64,000 bases of DNA, from the NCBI RefSeq assembly GCF_000177675.1, contig NZ_ADGX01000017.1, positions 26,751-90,750 on the forward strand. The letters run 5' to 3'. Of the stretch, positions 24,921-33,549 are shown in pieces. The position numbers and the translations under genes are program-made. The DNA comes from Parafrankia sp. EUN1f. Its GTDB lineage: Bacteria > Actinomycetota > Actinomycetes > Frankiales > Frankiaceae. The notes under the pieces were generated by a model. It was given only the letters and a program-made list of their open reading frames with translations, searched no databases and was not told the origin of the DNA. Each line of letters starts with the position of its first letter. Positions within the stretch are counted from its first letter, which is position 1.

Positions 24921-25450
24921 GGTCGTCTCCGTGAAGGCAGGAACGAATGCGTCTTCGGGCAGTCGGCATCGAGGGCCGGAGCTGACGGGGGAGCGGCGAG
25001 GTGCGTCAGAGGCCGTGACAGGCCGCGCTCGTCACGCGTCCGAAGTCGACATACAGCCGACCCACGAGGAGACACGAGCGCATACCCGGACTCTCCCATG
25101 ATCCGTGCCCGCCCGACGGCAATTCCCGACTTTTTCGGTCGACATTTTGGTGAATCGCTGTCGTGCGCTAACCGCGCGGAGCCGAGGGGTCTGGTCGAAG
25201 CGGATGGGTGGGAACGGCCGAGATCGCCGCTGCCGGGCGACCCCGGCTGGCCGGCTGCTTCCAGGCGAGAACTGAGGATGTTGGCGTCGGAGGGCGTGTA
25301 GCAAAATCGCGAGAAGCGGCGAGGGTCCGGGGCCACCGGCATCGGCCTGACGGCCCGTGTCCACTCGCCGCCTGGCCACCCTTCAGGGACCCGGCACCGT
25401 TCGCGCCGCGCCGGCAATTCATCTCAAGAGAGACAAAAGGGGCGAAGGGT
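24921..25450. other. Intergenic region upstream of the haloperoxidase-like gene
   Basis: No gene is supported in this ~530-bp stretch. It should contain the promoter of the haloperoxidase/sulfatase/FGE genes; a moderately AT-rich patch at 25125-25165 (GACTTTTTCGGTCGACATTT) is the likeliest place. The region to 25701 continues with the palindromic repeat listed next. Confidence 0.4.
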
Positions 25451-25525
25451 CGCTTGATAATCCGCAAGAGTTGAGGATTTTGGTTGTCGGAACGACCAAA
25501 ATCCTCAACTCTTGCTCGGCAGCAG
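25451..25525 (+). repeat. Palindromic dispersed repeat, copy A
   Basis: A perfect 20-bp inverted repeat (CAAGAGTTGAGGATTTTGGT at 25465-25484; its complement at 25495-25514) surrounds a 10-bp loop and extends by weaker pairs. Flanks GATAATCCG and CTTGCTCGG are shared with the minus-strand element at 47138-47213. It sits downstream of the leftward cysA gene, where it could act as a terminator, but the sequence-specific conservation points to a repeat family. The remaining bases to 25701 carry no recognisable gene. Confidence 0.85.
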
Positions 25526-25701
25526 CCAAAGTCCGAAGCTCGGGATTCTGCTACCTGCTCCAGAGCGACGAATATCTTCAGGTCTTGCGGACTGGTAAAT
25601 GCGCAGCCGGCGAGTTGGCCTGCGCCGGGGACGGGACCTCGGCGGGCGAGCCGAGCCCGAGGCCGGCCCGCCCGCCCGCCCGCCCGCGAAGCCGCGTGCG
25701 C

Positions 25702-26724
25702 TCAGTGGGAGGACGCGAGGCTTTTCGCGGTGTCGGCTGGCGTGGGTTGCGCGGGTGGCGCCAGGGTGGTGTGGCTCTCCGGGGCGAGCCGGATATTGAC
25801 CGCGGCGCCGACGTCGAGGCCCAGCGCGCGGAACTCGTTGCGGGTCAGCGTCACCACGACGGCCTGGCTCGGCTCGCCGGTGGTGGCGACGTCGACGCGG
25901 ATCTCGAAGCCGATCCGGTTGATGCGGGCGATCTGCCCGCTGATGTCGCCCGCGGCCGGATCCCCGCTGTGCAGCTGCAGGTCGTGCGGCCGGACGAGCC
26001 TGTCCCCGAGCTGGGTGACGGGGCCGAGGAAGCTCATGACGAAGTCGTTCGCCGGCCGGTCGTACAGGTCGTCCGGGGACCCGATCTGCTCGATCCGCCC
26101 CTCGTTGATGACCACGATCTCGTCGGCGACCTCGAGGGCCTCCTCCTGGTCGTGGGTGACGAACACGGTGCTGACGTGCACCTCGTCGTGCAGGCGGCGC
26201 AGCCAGTCGCGCAGCTCCCGGCGGACCTTGGCGTCGAGTGCGCCGAACGGCTCGTCGAGCAGCAGCACCGTCGGCTCGATGGCGAGTGCGCGGGCCAGGG
26301 CCATCCGCTGGCGCTGACCGCCGGACAGCTGTGAGGGAAGCCGCTCGGCGAACTGCTCCAGATGCACGAGGGCGAGCAGCTCGTCCACCCGCGAGCGGAT
26401 CTCGGCCTTCGGCCGTTTGCGGATCTCCAGGCCGAAGGCCACATTGCGCCGCACCGACAGGTGCTTGAACGCGGCATAGTGCTGGAAGACGAAACCGACG
26501 TTGCGTTTCTGCGGCGGCAGGCCCGTCGCGTCGACGCCTTCGATCACGACCCGTCCGGTGTCGGCCTGCTCCAGTCCGCCGATGATGCGAAGCAGCGTGG
26601 ACTTGCCGCCGCCGGACGGGCCGAGCAGTGCCGTGAGCTGGCCGGTCGGAATGCTCACGGAAACGTCGTCGAGCGCCACGAAGTCGCCGAAGCGCTTGTT
26701 GACATTGGTGATCTCGATGCTCAC
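25702..26724 (-). CDS. cysA: Sulfate ABC transporter ATP-binding protein
   Basis: This 340-residue ATPase powers uptake of sulfate (or thiosulfate). Walker A is GPSGGGKST (about 35-43), Q-loop FQHYAAF, signature LSGGQRQR, Walker [13 protein letters not shown] and switch histidine [10 protein letters not shown]. The C-terminal ~110 residues form the TOBE-like regulatory domain ([10 protein letters not shown]...[16 protein letters not shown]) seen in CysA. GTG 26724 overlaps the upstream permease stop by 4 bases, so translation is coupled. It is the last gene of a four-gene operon led by the binding protein. The C-terminus ends in an Ala/Pro-rich tail. Confidence 0.95.
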   Translation of the reverse strand: MSIEITNVNKRFGDFVALDDVSVSIPTGQLTALLGPSGGGKSTLLRIIGGLEQADTGRVVIEGVDATGLPPQKRNVGFVFQHYAAFKHLSVRRNVAFGLEIRKRPKAEIRSRVDELLALVHLEQFAERLPSQLSGGQRQRMALARALAIEPTVLLLDEPFGALDAKVRRELRDWLRRLHDEVHVSTVFVTHDQEEALEVADEIVVINEGRIEQIGSPDDLYDRPANDFVMSFLGPVTQLGDRLVRPHDLQLHSGDPAAGDISGQIARINRIGFEIRVDVATTGEPSQAVVVTLTRNEFRALGLDVGAAVNIRLAPESHTTLAPPAQPTPADTAKSLASSH

Positions 26725-27614
26725 CGCTTTTCCTTCGGATCCTTCGGACGAATGAGGGACACGACGACGATGCAGGCCACCGCGACGAGTGCGAGCAGGA
26801 AGGCGGTGGCGTAGGCACCGCCCCGGTCGAAGTTCAGGTACTTCTCCTCGACGACGAGGGTGGCGGTTCGGGTGTCGCCGGAGACGTTGCCGGAGACGAC
26901 CTTGACGGCGCCGAACTCGCCGAGGGCACGGGCCAGGCTCAGCACGACGCCGTAGACCACGCCCCATTTGATGGCGGGAAGGGTGATGCGGCGAAACGTC
27001 TGGACGGCGTTCGCGCCGAGGCTGCGGGCGGCCTGCTCCTGCTCGTCCCCGACCTCCTCCAGGACGGGGACCACCTCCCGGATCATCAGCGGCAGGGCGA
27101 TGAAGGTCGTGGCCAGGATCATGCCCGGGGTGGCGAAGATGACCTGGAGACCGGCGTCCTCGAGGGTCGGCCCGAACCAGCCGTCCCGGCCGCCGTAGAC
27201 CAGGATCAGTGCGAGCCCGACCACGATCGGCGACACCGACAGCGGGACGTCCAGCACGGCGTTGAGCAGCCGCTTGCCCGGGAAACGGTAGCGGACCAGG
27301 AGGAACGAGATGCCCACCCCGAACACCGTGTTGATGATCACCGAGGTGACCGCGATCGTGAGGGTGAGCCGCAGCGCGTGGACGGTGTCGGGGTCGTCCA
27401 GAATGGCGCTCAGGTCGTCGAAGCCGTCCTTGAACGTGTTCTGCGCGACGAGGTAGAGCGGCCACGCCACGAGCAGGAACAGATAGGCGATCACGACCAG
27501 CCGCAGCGCGTACCGGCCCACCGGTGGCCGGCCGCGCCGCCGGGCCCGGCCGGGCAGCGGCGCGTGCTCGGCCGGGTGGTCGGCTGTCGCTTCGATCGTC
27601 GGTGTGTCAGCCAC
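26721..27614 (-). CDS. cysW: Sulfate ABC transporter permease (CysW type)
   Basis: This 297-residue integral membrane subunit has six predicted helices, starting [20 protein letters not shown], and the BPD_transp_1 EAA loop [23 protein letters not shown] that contacts the ATPase. [18 protein letters not shown] is typical of sulfate/molybdate permeases. The N-terminal 30 residues are a charged cytoplasmic extension. It overlaps cysA by 4 bases and the upstream permease by 8 bases, confirming one operon. With the partner permease it forms the heterodimeric channel. Confidence 0.94.
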   Translation of the reverse strand: MADTPTIEATADHPAEHAPLPGRARRRGRPPVGRYALRLVVIAYLFLLVAWPLYLVAQNTFKDGFDDLSAILDDPDTVHALRLTLTIAVTSVIINTVFGVGISFLLVRYRFPGKRLLNAVLDVPLSVSPIVVGLALILVYGGRDGWFGPTLEDAGLQVIFATPGMILATTFIALPLMIREVVPVLEEVGDEQEQAARSLGANAVQTFRRITLPAIKWGVVYGVVLSLARALGEFGAVKVVSGNVSGDTRTATLVVEEKYLNFDRGGAYATAFLLALVAVACIVVVSLIRPKDPKEKR

Positions 27615-28455
27615 GGCGCACCATCCTCCGTTGCAGGACGTCCACCGCGACGATCACGACGAACGAGATCGCCAGAAGGACGACCGCGACCGCCGCCGCG
27701 TTCTCGGGATTGTCGTTCTCGATGCTGCTGAGAATGCGCACCGACGCCACCTCGGTATGCATCGGCAGGTTGCCGGACAACAGCACCAGTGAGCCGTACT
27801 CGCTGACGCCGCGGGCGAACGACAGCGCGGCTCCGGCCGCGATGGCCGGGGTCAGGCCCGGCAGAATGATCCGCCGGAAGATGGTGAACCGCCGCGCGCC
27901 CAGCGAGGCCGCCGCCTCCTCGGCCTCCCGGTCGAGCTCGGCCAGCACCGGCTGCACGGTGCGGACGACGAACGGCAGCGTGACGAACAGGAAGGCCAGG
28001 AAGACCGCGGTGCGGGTGTTGGCGATGTTCACACCCAGCGGGCTCTTCGGGCCGTAGAGGGAAAGCAGCACCAGCCCGGCGACGATTGTCGGCAGCGCGA
28101 ACGGGATGTCGATGAGGATTTCCAGGACACGCTTGCCGGTGAACCTGTCCCGCACCAGCACCCAGGCGATCGCCGTGCCCATCACGATGTTGACCAGGGT
28201 GACGAGGAAGGCGGTCCCGACGGTGAGCTCGATAGCGGCGGCGGTCTGCTCCTGGGTGACCGTGCGCCAGAACTGGCTCCAGCCACCTTCCGACGCCGTC
28301 ACCGCGACCGCCGCCAGCGGGATGAGAACGAGCAGGCTGAACCACAGCATGGCCACGCCGAGGCCCACACCGGACACCCGGGTCAGCGGCAGCCCGCCGG
28401 GCGCCGACCCGCGGTCTCCCGCGGATCGGCGCCCGGTGACGGTTGTCGATGTCAC
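27607..28455 (-). CDS. cysT: Sulfate ABC transporter permease (CysT type)
   Basis: This 282-residue membrane subunit pairs with the CysW-like permease. Seen: ALPTIVAGLVLLSLYGPKSP, a family-specific helix-loop, and the EAA loop EEAAASLGARRFTIFRRIILPGL. FARGVSEYGSLVLLSGNLP is a signature of CysT. GTG 28455 lies 5 bases after the binding-protein stop. About six membrane helices are visible. The gene order (binding protein, CysT, CysW, CysA) is the standard one. Confidence 0.94.
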   Translation of the reverse strand: MTSTTVTGRRSAGDRGSAPGGLPLTRVSGVGLGVAMLWFSLLVLIPLAAVAVTASEGGWSQFWRTVTQEQTAAAIELTVGTAFLVTLVNIVMGTAIAWVLVRDRFTGKRVLEILIDIPFALPTIVAGLVLLSLYGPKSPLGVNIANTRTAVFLAFLFVTLPFVVRTVQPVLAELDREAEEAAASLGARRFTIFRRIILPGLTPAIAAGAALSFARGVSEYGSLVLLSGNLPMHTEVASVRILSSIENDNPENAAAVAVVLLAISFVVIVAVDVLQRRMVRRG

Positions 28456-28459
28456 AGTG

Positions 28460-29506
28460 CTACTTGGCCTTGCCCGAGGCGGCGATCACCTTGACCACGA
28501 TGCCGGTGTCCTCGGCGAAGAACTTCTTCGACAGGGCCGACCAGCTCTCGAAGTCGTCCTTGACGGTGAGCAGCTTCTTCGGCGTCGGGAACGGGTTCTT
28601 CGGGTCGAGCGCGCCTTCGACCTCATCGACCTTGACTCCGTCGATGACCGGGCGGAAGCCCTTGAGCGCGAACTGGCGCTGGCCCTCCGGGCTCAGCACG
28701 AAGTCGTACCACTCCTTGGCCTTCGGGTCGGCCTTGGTGAGGACGGCGCCGGGGTTCTCGATGAGGATGGTGGTGTCAGGGACGACCCAGTCGAGCTCCT
28801 CGCCGCTCTGGCGGGCCAGGATGGCCTCGTTCTCGTAGGCGAGCAGAACGTCACCGGTGCCGCCCAGGAAGGCGGTGGTGGCGTCACGGCCGCTGCTCGG
28901 CAGCGAGACCACGTTCGCGAAGAGCTTGGTCAGGTACTCCTCGGCCTGGGCGTCGGTTCCGCCGTTCGCGGAGATGTGCCCCCAGGCGGCCAGCGCGTTC
29001 CACCGGGCGGAGCCGGAGGAGGCCGGGTTGGGGGTGACGATGCCGATGCCCGGCTTGATCAGGTCATCCCAGCCCTTGATGTTCTTCGGGTTGCCCTTGC
29101 GCACCGCGAGCACGACGACCGACGACGACACGATGCCCTTGGTGGGGCCGTCGTCCCAGGTGTCGGCGACGAGCCCGGCGTCCACCAGCCGGGTGACGTC
29201 ACTGGCGACGGAGAAATGGACGTAGTCGGCCTTCAGGCCTGACACCACCGCGCGGCTCTGGTCGCCGGAGGCGCCGTAGGACGTCTCGAACTTCACGCCC
29301 TTGCCGGCTTCGGTCTTGTTCCACTCGGTGGCGATGGCCTTGTTCGCCGCCTCCGGCACCGCGAAGCCGACGATGTGCAGCGTCGTGGACGAGCCCGAGC
29401 CGCCGCTGCTGCTGCCCGCCTCGTCGTCATCGCCTCCTCCGCACGCGGAGATCGCCAGGCTGGCGACCAGGGCCAGAGCCGCCACCGCTCTGAACCGGAT
29501 ATTCAT
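28460..29506 (-). CDS. Sulfate/thiosulfate-binding lipoprotein
   Basis: This 348-residue extracellular receptor delivers sulfate to the transporter. Lipoprotein signal: MNIRFRAVAALALVASLAIS with AC and lipidated C22, then a Gly/Ser/Asp linker. The Sbp-type fold shows SYGASGDQSRAVVSGLKADY, KGNPKNIKGWDDLIKPGIGI, NPASSGSARWNALAAWGH and LAYENEAILA, which match sulfate-binding proteins including ligand loops. ATG 29506 has an AGGAGG site 11 bases upstream. The 460-bp leader contains a 12-bp hairpin, and the Rrf2 regulator gene lies just upstream in the same orientation, suggesting sulfur-responsive control. Confidence 0.93.
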   Translation of the reverse strand: MNIRFRAVAALALVASLAISACGGGDDDEAGSSSGGSGSSTTLHIVGFAVPEAANKAIATEWNKTEAGKGVKFETSYGASGDQSRAVVSGLKADYVHFSVASDVTRLVDAGLVADTWDDGPTKGIVSSSVVVLAVRKGNPKNIKGWDDLIKPGIGIVTPNPASSGSARWNALAAWGHISANGGTDAQAEEYLTKLFANVVSLPSSGRDATTAFLGGTGDVLLAYENEAILARQSGEELDWVVPDTTILIENPGAVLTKADPKAKEWYDFVLSPEGQRQFALKGFRPVIDGVKVDEVEGALDPKNPFPTPKKLLTVKDDFESWSALSKKFFAEDTGIVVKVIAASGKAK

Positions 29507-29684
29507 GGGAAACCTGGCCTCCTCTGGTGCCTGCTGTGGCACCTGTCTGCGCGCGTGCGAATCTCCGAGCCCGAGGCTCGGCAGAAACCGGATCTTGATG
29601 GTGTGGATGGACACAGGGAGCTGTCCGTAGGGCCGCGTTGCCGCGGCCCGCGCTGGAAGAGCGACAGGCGAGATGACGGTGCCG

Positions 29685-29712
29685 CGCAGGTACACCTTGC
29701 GGTGTACCTGCG
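29685..29712 (-). promoter_or_regulatory. Perfect hairpin in the sulfate operon leader
   Basis: CGCAGGTACACC and GGTGTACCTGCG form a 12-bp perfect stem with a TTGC loop, 180 bases before the binding-protein start. It may be an operator or an attenuator-like RNA hairpin. Upstream on the minus strand (about 29740-29775) TTGCAA is followed 17 bases later by GATATCTAG, a weak promoter candidate. The remainder of the 463-bp gap shows no gene. Confidence 0.5.
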
Positions 29713-29925
29713 TGACAGATCGGCTCGCCCGTGCTGACCAGGACTAGATATCCCACCTAATCGACCGACTTGCAAGAGTTGGTTGGTAAGGATGTGAAGC
29801 TAGGTTTCCAGTGGTGGCGAACTGGATGCTGTAGGTGACGAAACCCCGCCCTTCGGCGGGGCGAGATCGTGTTCGGTAGTGATTAGACCACCGTGGCGGC
29901 GATCCGACCCGTTCGGGTGGCCTGG

Positions 29926-29962
29926 CGCCGGACACCAGGCGCCAGGCGCCTGGTGTCCGGCG
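29926..29962 (-). terminator. Strong hairpin after the Rrf2 gene
   Basis: An 18-bp perfect inverted repeat (CGCCGGACACCAGGCGCC and its complement around a single A) lies directly after the Rrf2 stop codon. A second small hairpin, CCCCGCC..GGCGGGG, follows at 29844-29861. Together they should separate the Rrf2 transcript from the sulfate operon. Confidence 0.8.
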
Positions 29963-29969
29963 GCTTCGG

Positions 29970-30380
29970 CTAGACGGAGACCTTGTCGGCCAGCACGTCG
30001 GCGAGGGTGGCTCGATCGAGAACCTCGTGGATGGCGGCGTCCACGGCCAGCCAGACCCGGCTGAGCCCGCGGGCGGCCCCGCCGTAGGTGGCCCGCTCGG
30101 CCGGCTCGCCGCGAACGCTTGTCAGGGCTCCGCCGGTGGCCCGAAGGATGTCGCCGACGGTGATGCTGTCGGTCGGGCGGGCCAGGCTGTATCCGCCGTC
30201 AACTCCCCGTCGGTTGAACAGCAGCCCGGCTCGACGTAGATCCAGCAGGATCGCCTGCAGATAGGCGAGCGAGATCTCCTCGCTCGCGGCCAGTGCGGGG
30301 GCGGCGACCCGGTCCGGGTGCGCGACGGCGAGGGCCAGCATCGCCCTGATGGCGTACTCGGCGCGAGCGGAGATGTACAC
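29970..30380 (-). CDS. Rrf2-family transcriptional regulator without cysteines
   Basis: This 136-residue Rrf2 winged-helix protein begins MYISARAEYAIRAMLALA and contains SEEISLAYLQAILLDLRRAGLL and the wing RRGVDGGYSLARP. It has no cysteine at all, so it cannot bind an Fe-S cluster as IscR or NsrR do. It therefore resembles the CymR/CysR-like branch that senses sulfur status through metabolites or partner proteins. It lies between the sulfate transporter operon and the TauD gene, which are its likely targets. A 10-bp inverted repeat 42 bases upstream of its start may be its own operator. Confidence 0.9.
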   Translation of the reverse strand: MYISARAEYAIRAMLALAVAHPDRVAAPALAASEEISLAYLQAILLDLRRAGLLFNRRGVDGGYSLARPTDSITVGDILRATGGALTSVRGEPAERATYGGAARGLSRVWLAVDAAIHEVLDRATLADVLADKVSV

Positions 30381-30421
30381 GGCTGTACTCCTCGCGTGGG
30401 TTGTTCATGATCATCGGCGAT

Positions 30422-30447
30422 CAAGCCTGGCATGGCTGCCAGGCTTG
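30422..30447. promoter_or_regulatory. Inverted repeat upstream of the Rrf2 gene
   Basis: CAAGCCTGGC and GCCAGGCTTG are perfect 10-bp arms separated by 6 bases, next to an AT-rich stretch (30450-30480, with GCATATACTAAATATTGC). This is the most AT-rich spot of the Rrf2/TauD divergent region and probably holds the Rrf2 promoter. Operator function is inferred. Confidence 0.5.
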
Positions 30448-30653
30448 TCTACTTATTCGATGCATATACTAAATATTGCTGACCCGTCGGTGCCCTGCCT
30501 GTCAACCCGCAGGTTGCTGCAGTCCTGTGGCGGCCAGGGGCCCGCAGCCCCCCGGACCTCGTCGTCGACGGTGTCGGCCCGGTGTCCACGCGTATGGCCC
30601 GTCGGTGTCGGTGTGGACGGATCGCAGCCCGCCGACGGCGGTGGCGGGCAATC

Positions 30654-30683
30654 TTGACAAATCCGATCGAGATAGCGGACTAT
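30654..30683 (+). promoter_or_regulatory. Promoter candidate of the TauD gene
   Basis: TTGACA (30654-30659) is followed after 18 bases by GACTAT (30678-30683), about 45 bases before the ATG. The interval TCGAGATAGCGGACTAT resembles TCGATTAGGTGGGATAT upstream of the sulfate-binding gene, hinting at a shared regulator site. Confidence 0.45.
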
Positions 30684-30727
30684 TCTCCGACCCGGTCCCC
30701 GGCCGACCGACCAAGGAGACCCAGGCC

Positions 30728-31675
30728 ATGACTCTCACAGCTGAAACAGGCACCGGCGCGGGTACGGACACCGCGGGCCAGGAGCAGGCCGCGGCCGCGA
30801 CCGCGGTGGCCGAGCCGCTGTTCGAGATCGTCCCGCTCTCGGGCAACATCGGCGCCGAGATCCGGGGCCTCGACGTGCGCACGCTCGACGACCGGGAGGT
30901 CGCCGCGGTGCGGGCGGCCTGGCTGCACTACAAGGTCGTGTTCTTCCCGGGCCAGCACCTGACGCCGGCGGAGCACCTCGCGTTCGCGCGGCGCTTCGGT
31001 GAGCCGACCGAGGGCCACCCGGTCATCCCCGGCCTGGACGGGCAGCCCGAGGTGTTCGAGATCGACTACAGCAAGGCCAGGGAGCTGGCCGCGGCCTACG
31101 GCAGGGTCGGCACCGTCTCGCGCGGACTGGACTGGCACACCGACGTCACCTTTGTGAAGCGCCCGCCGCTCGGCTCGATCCTGCGGGCGGTCGTGGTGCC
31201 CCCGGCCGGCGGCGACACGCTGTTCTCCAACCAGGAAGCCGCCTTCGCCGCCCTCAGCCCGGCGCTGCAGGAGTTCCTGGGCACGCTGACCGCCGTGCAC
31301 GACGGCGAGGCCCAGTTCAAGGGCATCCTCGACCTCGTCGGCGAAGGGCGCTGGGAAGGCGAGACCTTCGTCAGGCTCGAGCCGGCCGCGCACCCCGTCG
31401 TGCGCACGCACCCGGAGACCGGGAAGAAGTCGCTGTTCGTGAACCCCGGCTTCACCTCGCACATCGCCGAGCTCGACCGCGCAGAGAGCGATGCCCTGCT
31501 CGCGTTCCTCTACCAGCACTCGGTACGTCCGGAGTTCACGGTGCGCTACCACTGGCAGGAGGGGACCATCGGCTTCTGGGACAACCGCGCGACCCAGCAC
31601 TCGGTCGCAGGCGACTTCGGCGACGCTCACCGCGTGATCCAGCGCGTCACGCTGCGCGGCGACGAACCCCGCTGA
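30728..31675 (+). CDS. TauD/TfdA-family Fe(II)/2-oxoglutarate dioxygenase
   Basis: This 315-residue non-heme iron dioxygenase is of the taurine dioxygenase/alkylsulfatase group, which releases sulfite or sulfate from organosulfur compounds using 2-oxoglutarate and O2. The iron triad is visible: H137 and D139 in DWHTDVTF, and the distal histidine in NRATQHSVAGD, followed by the 2-oxoglutarate-binding arginine in HRVIQRVTLRG. HPVVRTHPETGKKSLFVNPGF is a family hallmark. ATG 30728 has an AAGGAG site; the first 30 residues are a poorly conserved Ala/Thr-rich tail. It is divergent from the Rrf2 gene. Exact substrate (taurine, alkyl sulfate or other sulfonate) is unknown. Confidence 0.92.
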   Translation: MTLTAETGTGAGTDTAGQEQAAAATAVAEPLFEIVPLSGNIGAEIRGLDVRTLDDREVAAVRAAWLHYKVVFFPGQHLTPAEHLAFARRFGEPTEGHPVIPGLDGQPEVFEIDYSKARELAAAYGRVGTVSRGLDWHTDVTFVKRPPLGSILRAVVVPPAGGDTLFSNQEAAFAALSPALQEFLGTLTAVHDGEAQFKGILDLVGEGRWEGETFVRLEPAAHPVVRTHPETGKKSLFVNPGFTSHIAELDRAESDALLAFLYQHSVRPEFTVRYHWQEGTIGFWDNRATQHSVAGDFGDAHRVIQRVTLRGDEPR

Positions 31676-31676
31676 G

Positions 31677-32804
31677 CTACCGCGACTGGTTGTTCCGCAC
31701 GACGTCCTCGTCGCCGGCCCTGCGGTCGGGGAACATGGCCTCGATGTCCAGCCCGCCGGTCGGCCGGGCCGCCGCGATCAGTGTCGCGCCGTGCGCGTCG
31801 GCGACGGCCCGCACGATCGCGAGACCCAGGCCGTGCCCGTCGCCGTGCCGGATCCGCCGGCCGTCCAGCTGCTGGAACGGCTCGAAGAGCCGGCCCACCT
31901 CCGGTGGCGGCACGACCGGCCCCGAGTTGCGGACGATCAGGCTGGCCCCGCCCGCGGTGGTGGTCGTCCTTACCTCGACGAGGCCGCCCGGCCGGTTGTA
32001 GCGGATCGCGTTGTCGACGAGATTCGCCACCAGGCACTCCACGAGCCTCGGGTCGCCCGAGACCAGTGCCGGGCCCAGGGACGCGGTGACAGTCAGCTCG
32101 GTGGGCCGGATCGCCGGCCTGCGGGAGAGCACCTGCCGGGTGAGGTCGGCCAGGTCGAACGACTCCCGCCGCTCCACGCCCTGCTGACCGCTGGCCAGGG
32201 TGAGCAGCGAGTCGATCAGCTGCTCCTGGACGGTGCCCAGCCCCAGCACCTCCTGGCAGGCGGTGCGCAGCGAGTCGATGGTCGTGCCGGGGTCGGCGAG
32301 GGCGACCTGGAGCACGGTACGTTGCGCTGCCAGCGGGGTGCGCAACTCATGCGACGCGTGGGCCACGAAGCGCCGCTGTGACGCGAACGAGGCCTCCAGG
32401 CGTGCGAAGAGGTCGTCGAGGGTCGCGGCGAGCTCCGCGAACTCGTCGGCGCGGCCGGTGGGCCCCAGCCGGCGATGCAGGTTGCTCGCCGAGATCTCCC
32501 GTGCGGCCGTGGTGATCGCGCGCAGGGGCCGCAGGAACCGTGCCGACACCAGCCAGCCCACGCCGATGGAGGCCAACGCCAGCACGACCATGATCACTAG
32601 CCAGATGAGGAACGGGAACTGCGTCGTCGTGTCCGGCCGCGCCGCGGGCCCGACCCTGCTGACCGGCTCACCCGCCGCGGGCGCGGGCACCGACACCCTC
32701 GTCCCGACCAGCGCCGCGGTCAGCAACGTCGCTCCGGACACGAAGAAGGGGATGGCGTAGAGCAGCATCAGCTGCGTCCGCAGCCGCCGGCGCCGGGCCA
32801 TCAA
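31677..32804 (-). CDS. Sensor histidine kinase (HAMP type)
   Basis: This 375-residue membrane kinase has a first helix at about 11-33 (MLLYAIPFFVSGATLLTAALVG), a short extracytoplasmic loop of ~30 residues and a second helix at about 63-85. HAMP (RFLRPLRAITTAAREISASN), the HisKA box with phospho-acceptor in FVAHASHELRTPLAAQ, the N box LVDNAIRYN and the G boxes GDGHGLGLAIV follow. The small sensor loop suggests membrane-stress or antimicrobial sensing. It overlaps the response regulator by 4 bases and is divergent from an ABC exporter, the usual layout of BceRS-like resistance loci, although this kinase is of the longer HAMP class. Its stop is one base from the TauD stop. Confidence 0.93.
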   Translation of the reverse strand: MMARRRRLRTQLMLLYAIPFFVSGATLLTAALVGTRVSVPAPAAGEPVSRVGPAARPDTTTQFPFLIWLVIMVVLALASIGVGWLVSARFLRPLRAITTAAREISASNLHRRLGPTGRADEFAELAATLDDLFARLEASFASQRRFVAHASHELRTPLAAQRTVLQVALADPGTTIDSLRTACQEVLGLGTVQEQLIDSLLTLASGQQGVERRESFDLADLTRQVLSRRPAIRPTELTVTASLGPALVSGDPRLVECLVANLVDNAIRYNRPGGLVEVRTTTTAGGASLIVRNSGPVVPPPEVGRLFEPFQQLDGRRIRHGDGHGLGLAIVRAVADAHGATLIAAARPTGGLDIEAMFPDRRAGDEDVVRNNQSR

Positions 32805-33463
32805 TGCTCGCCGATCCGGTAGCCGCCCTCGCGCACCGTGTGGACCACCGGGGGATCACCGAGCTTCGCCCGCAGCCGGCGGACCGTCGTCTTCACCGCC
32901 GTCGTGAACGGGTCCGCCGCCTCGTCCCACACCCGTTCCAGCAGCTCCTCGGCAGGCACCGGACGTCCCGCGGCGGCGAGCAGGCACTCCAGCAGCGCGA
33001 GCTCCTTGGGGCTGAGGTCGAGGCGCCGCCCTGCTCGCGACGCGACCCGTCGGCCCGGGTCGAGGGTCAGGTCGCCGTGTTCCAGCACCGGCGGAACCAG
33101 CGCGGTCGGCCGTCGAGCCAGCGCGCGGACCCGGGCGACCAGCTCCGCGAAGTCGAACGGTTTCGTGAGGTAGTCGTCGGCGCCCAGACCGAGCCCGTCG
33201 ACCCGGTCCCGGACCGTGCTCGACGCGGTCAGCATGAGGACCCGGCTGGCCGGGCACGTGGCGACGATCCGCCGACACACATCATCACCATGCGTACCGG
33301 GAAGGTCGCGGTCGAGCACCACCACGTCGTACCGAGTGGCCGCGAGGCGCGCCAGTGCGTCGTCGCCGTCGGGCGCGACGTCGACCGCCATCCCCTCGCG
33401 CCGCAGCCCGCTCCGGACCGCACGGGCCAGGATCTCGAAGTCCTCCACCACCAGGACGCGCAT
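32801..33463 (-). CDS. OmpR/PhoB-family response regulator
   Basis: This 220-residue regulator has a receiver domain (MRVLVVEDFEILARAV, phosphorylated aspartate in DVVVLDRDLPG, T in LMLTASS, K in YLTKPFDF) and a C-terminal winged helix (LDLSPKELALLECLLAAAGR, TVRRLRAKLGDPPVVHTVRE, GGYRIGEH). ATG 33463 is the family-consistent start. The gene overlaps the kinase by 4 bases. Its start is 86 bases from the divergent ABC ATPase gene, so that exporter is the probable target. Confidence 0.94.
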   Translation of the reverse strand: MRVLVVEDFEILARAVRSGLRREGMAVDVAPDGDDALARLAATRYDVVVLDRDLPGTHGDDVCRRIVATCPASRVLMLTASSTVRDRVDGLGLGADDYLTKPFDFAELVARVRALARRPTALVPPVLEHGDLTLDPGRRVASRAGRRLDLSPKELALLECLLAAAGRPVPAEELLERVWDEAADPFTTAVKTTVRRLRAKLGDPPVVHTVREGGYRIGEH

Positions 33464-33549
33464 CGCACCACCATCCCAGGCGGGCGGTGTCAGCCCGGTG
33501 TCGTCCGGCGGCACCGGCCTGACACCGCGGGGTGGCTAGAAATCCCCCT

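Noticed and set aside
23202..25301. 699-codon plus-strand open frame opposite the sulfatase/haloperoxidase region
   Set aside because: Gly/Arg-rich shadow; both genes on the minus strand have intact catalytic motifs.
25357..26334. Plus-strand frame running through repeat A into the region opposite cysA
   Set aside because: The downstream two thirds are antisense to a clear CysA; only the small part over the repeat shows any pattern, explained by the repeat itself.
29427..29756. Possible leader peptide before the sulfate-binding gene
   Set aside because: The frame runs through the binding-protein start in another register, has no Cys or Met run typical of attenuator peptides and shows no ribosome site.
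31673..31679. Terminator between the TauD and histidine kinase genes
   Set aside because: The convergent stops are one base apart and no hairpin lies between them; any terminator would be inside coding sequence and none was evident.
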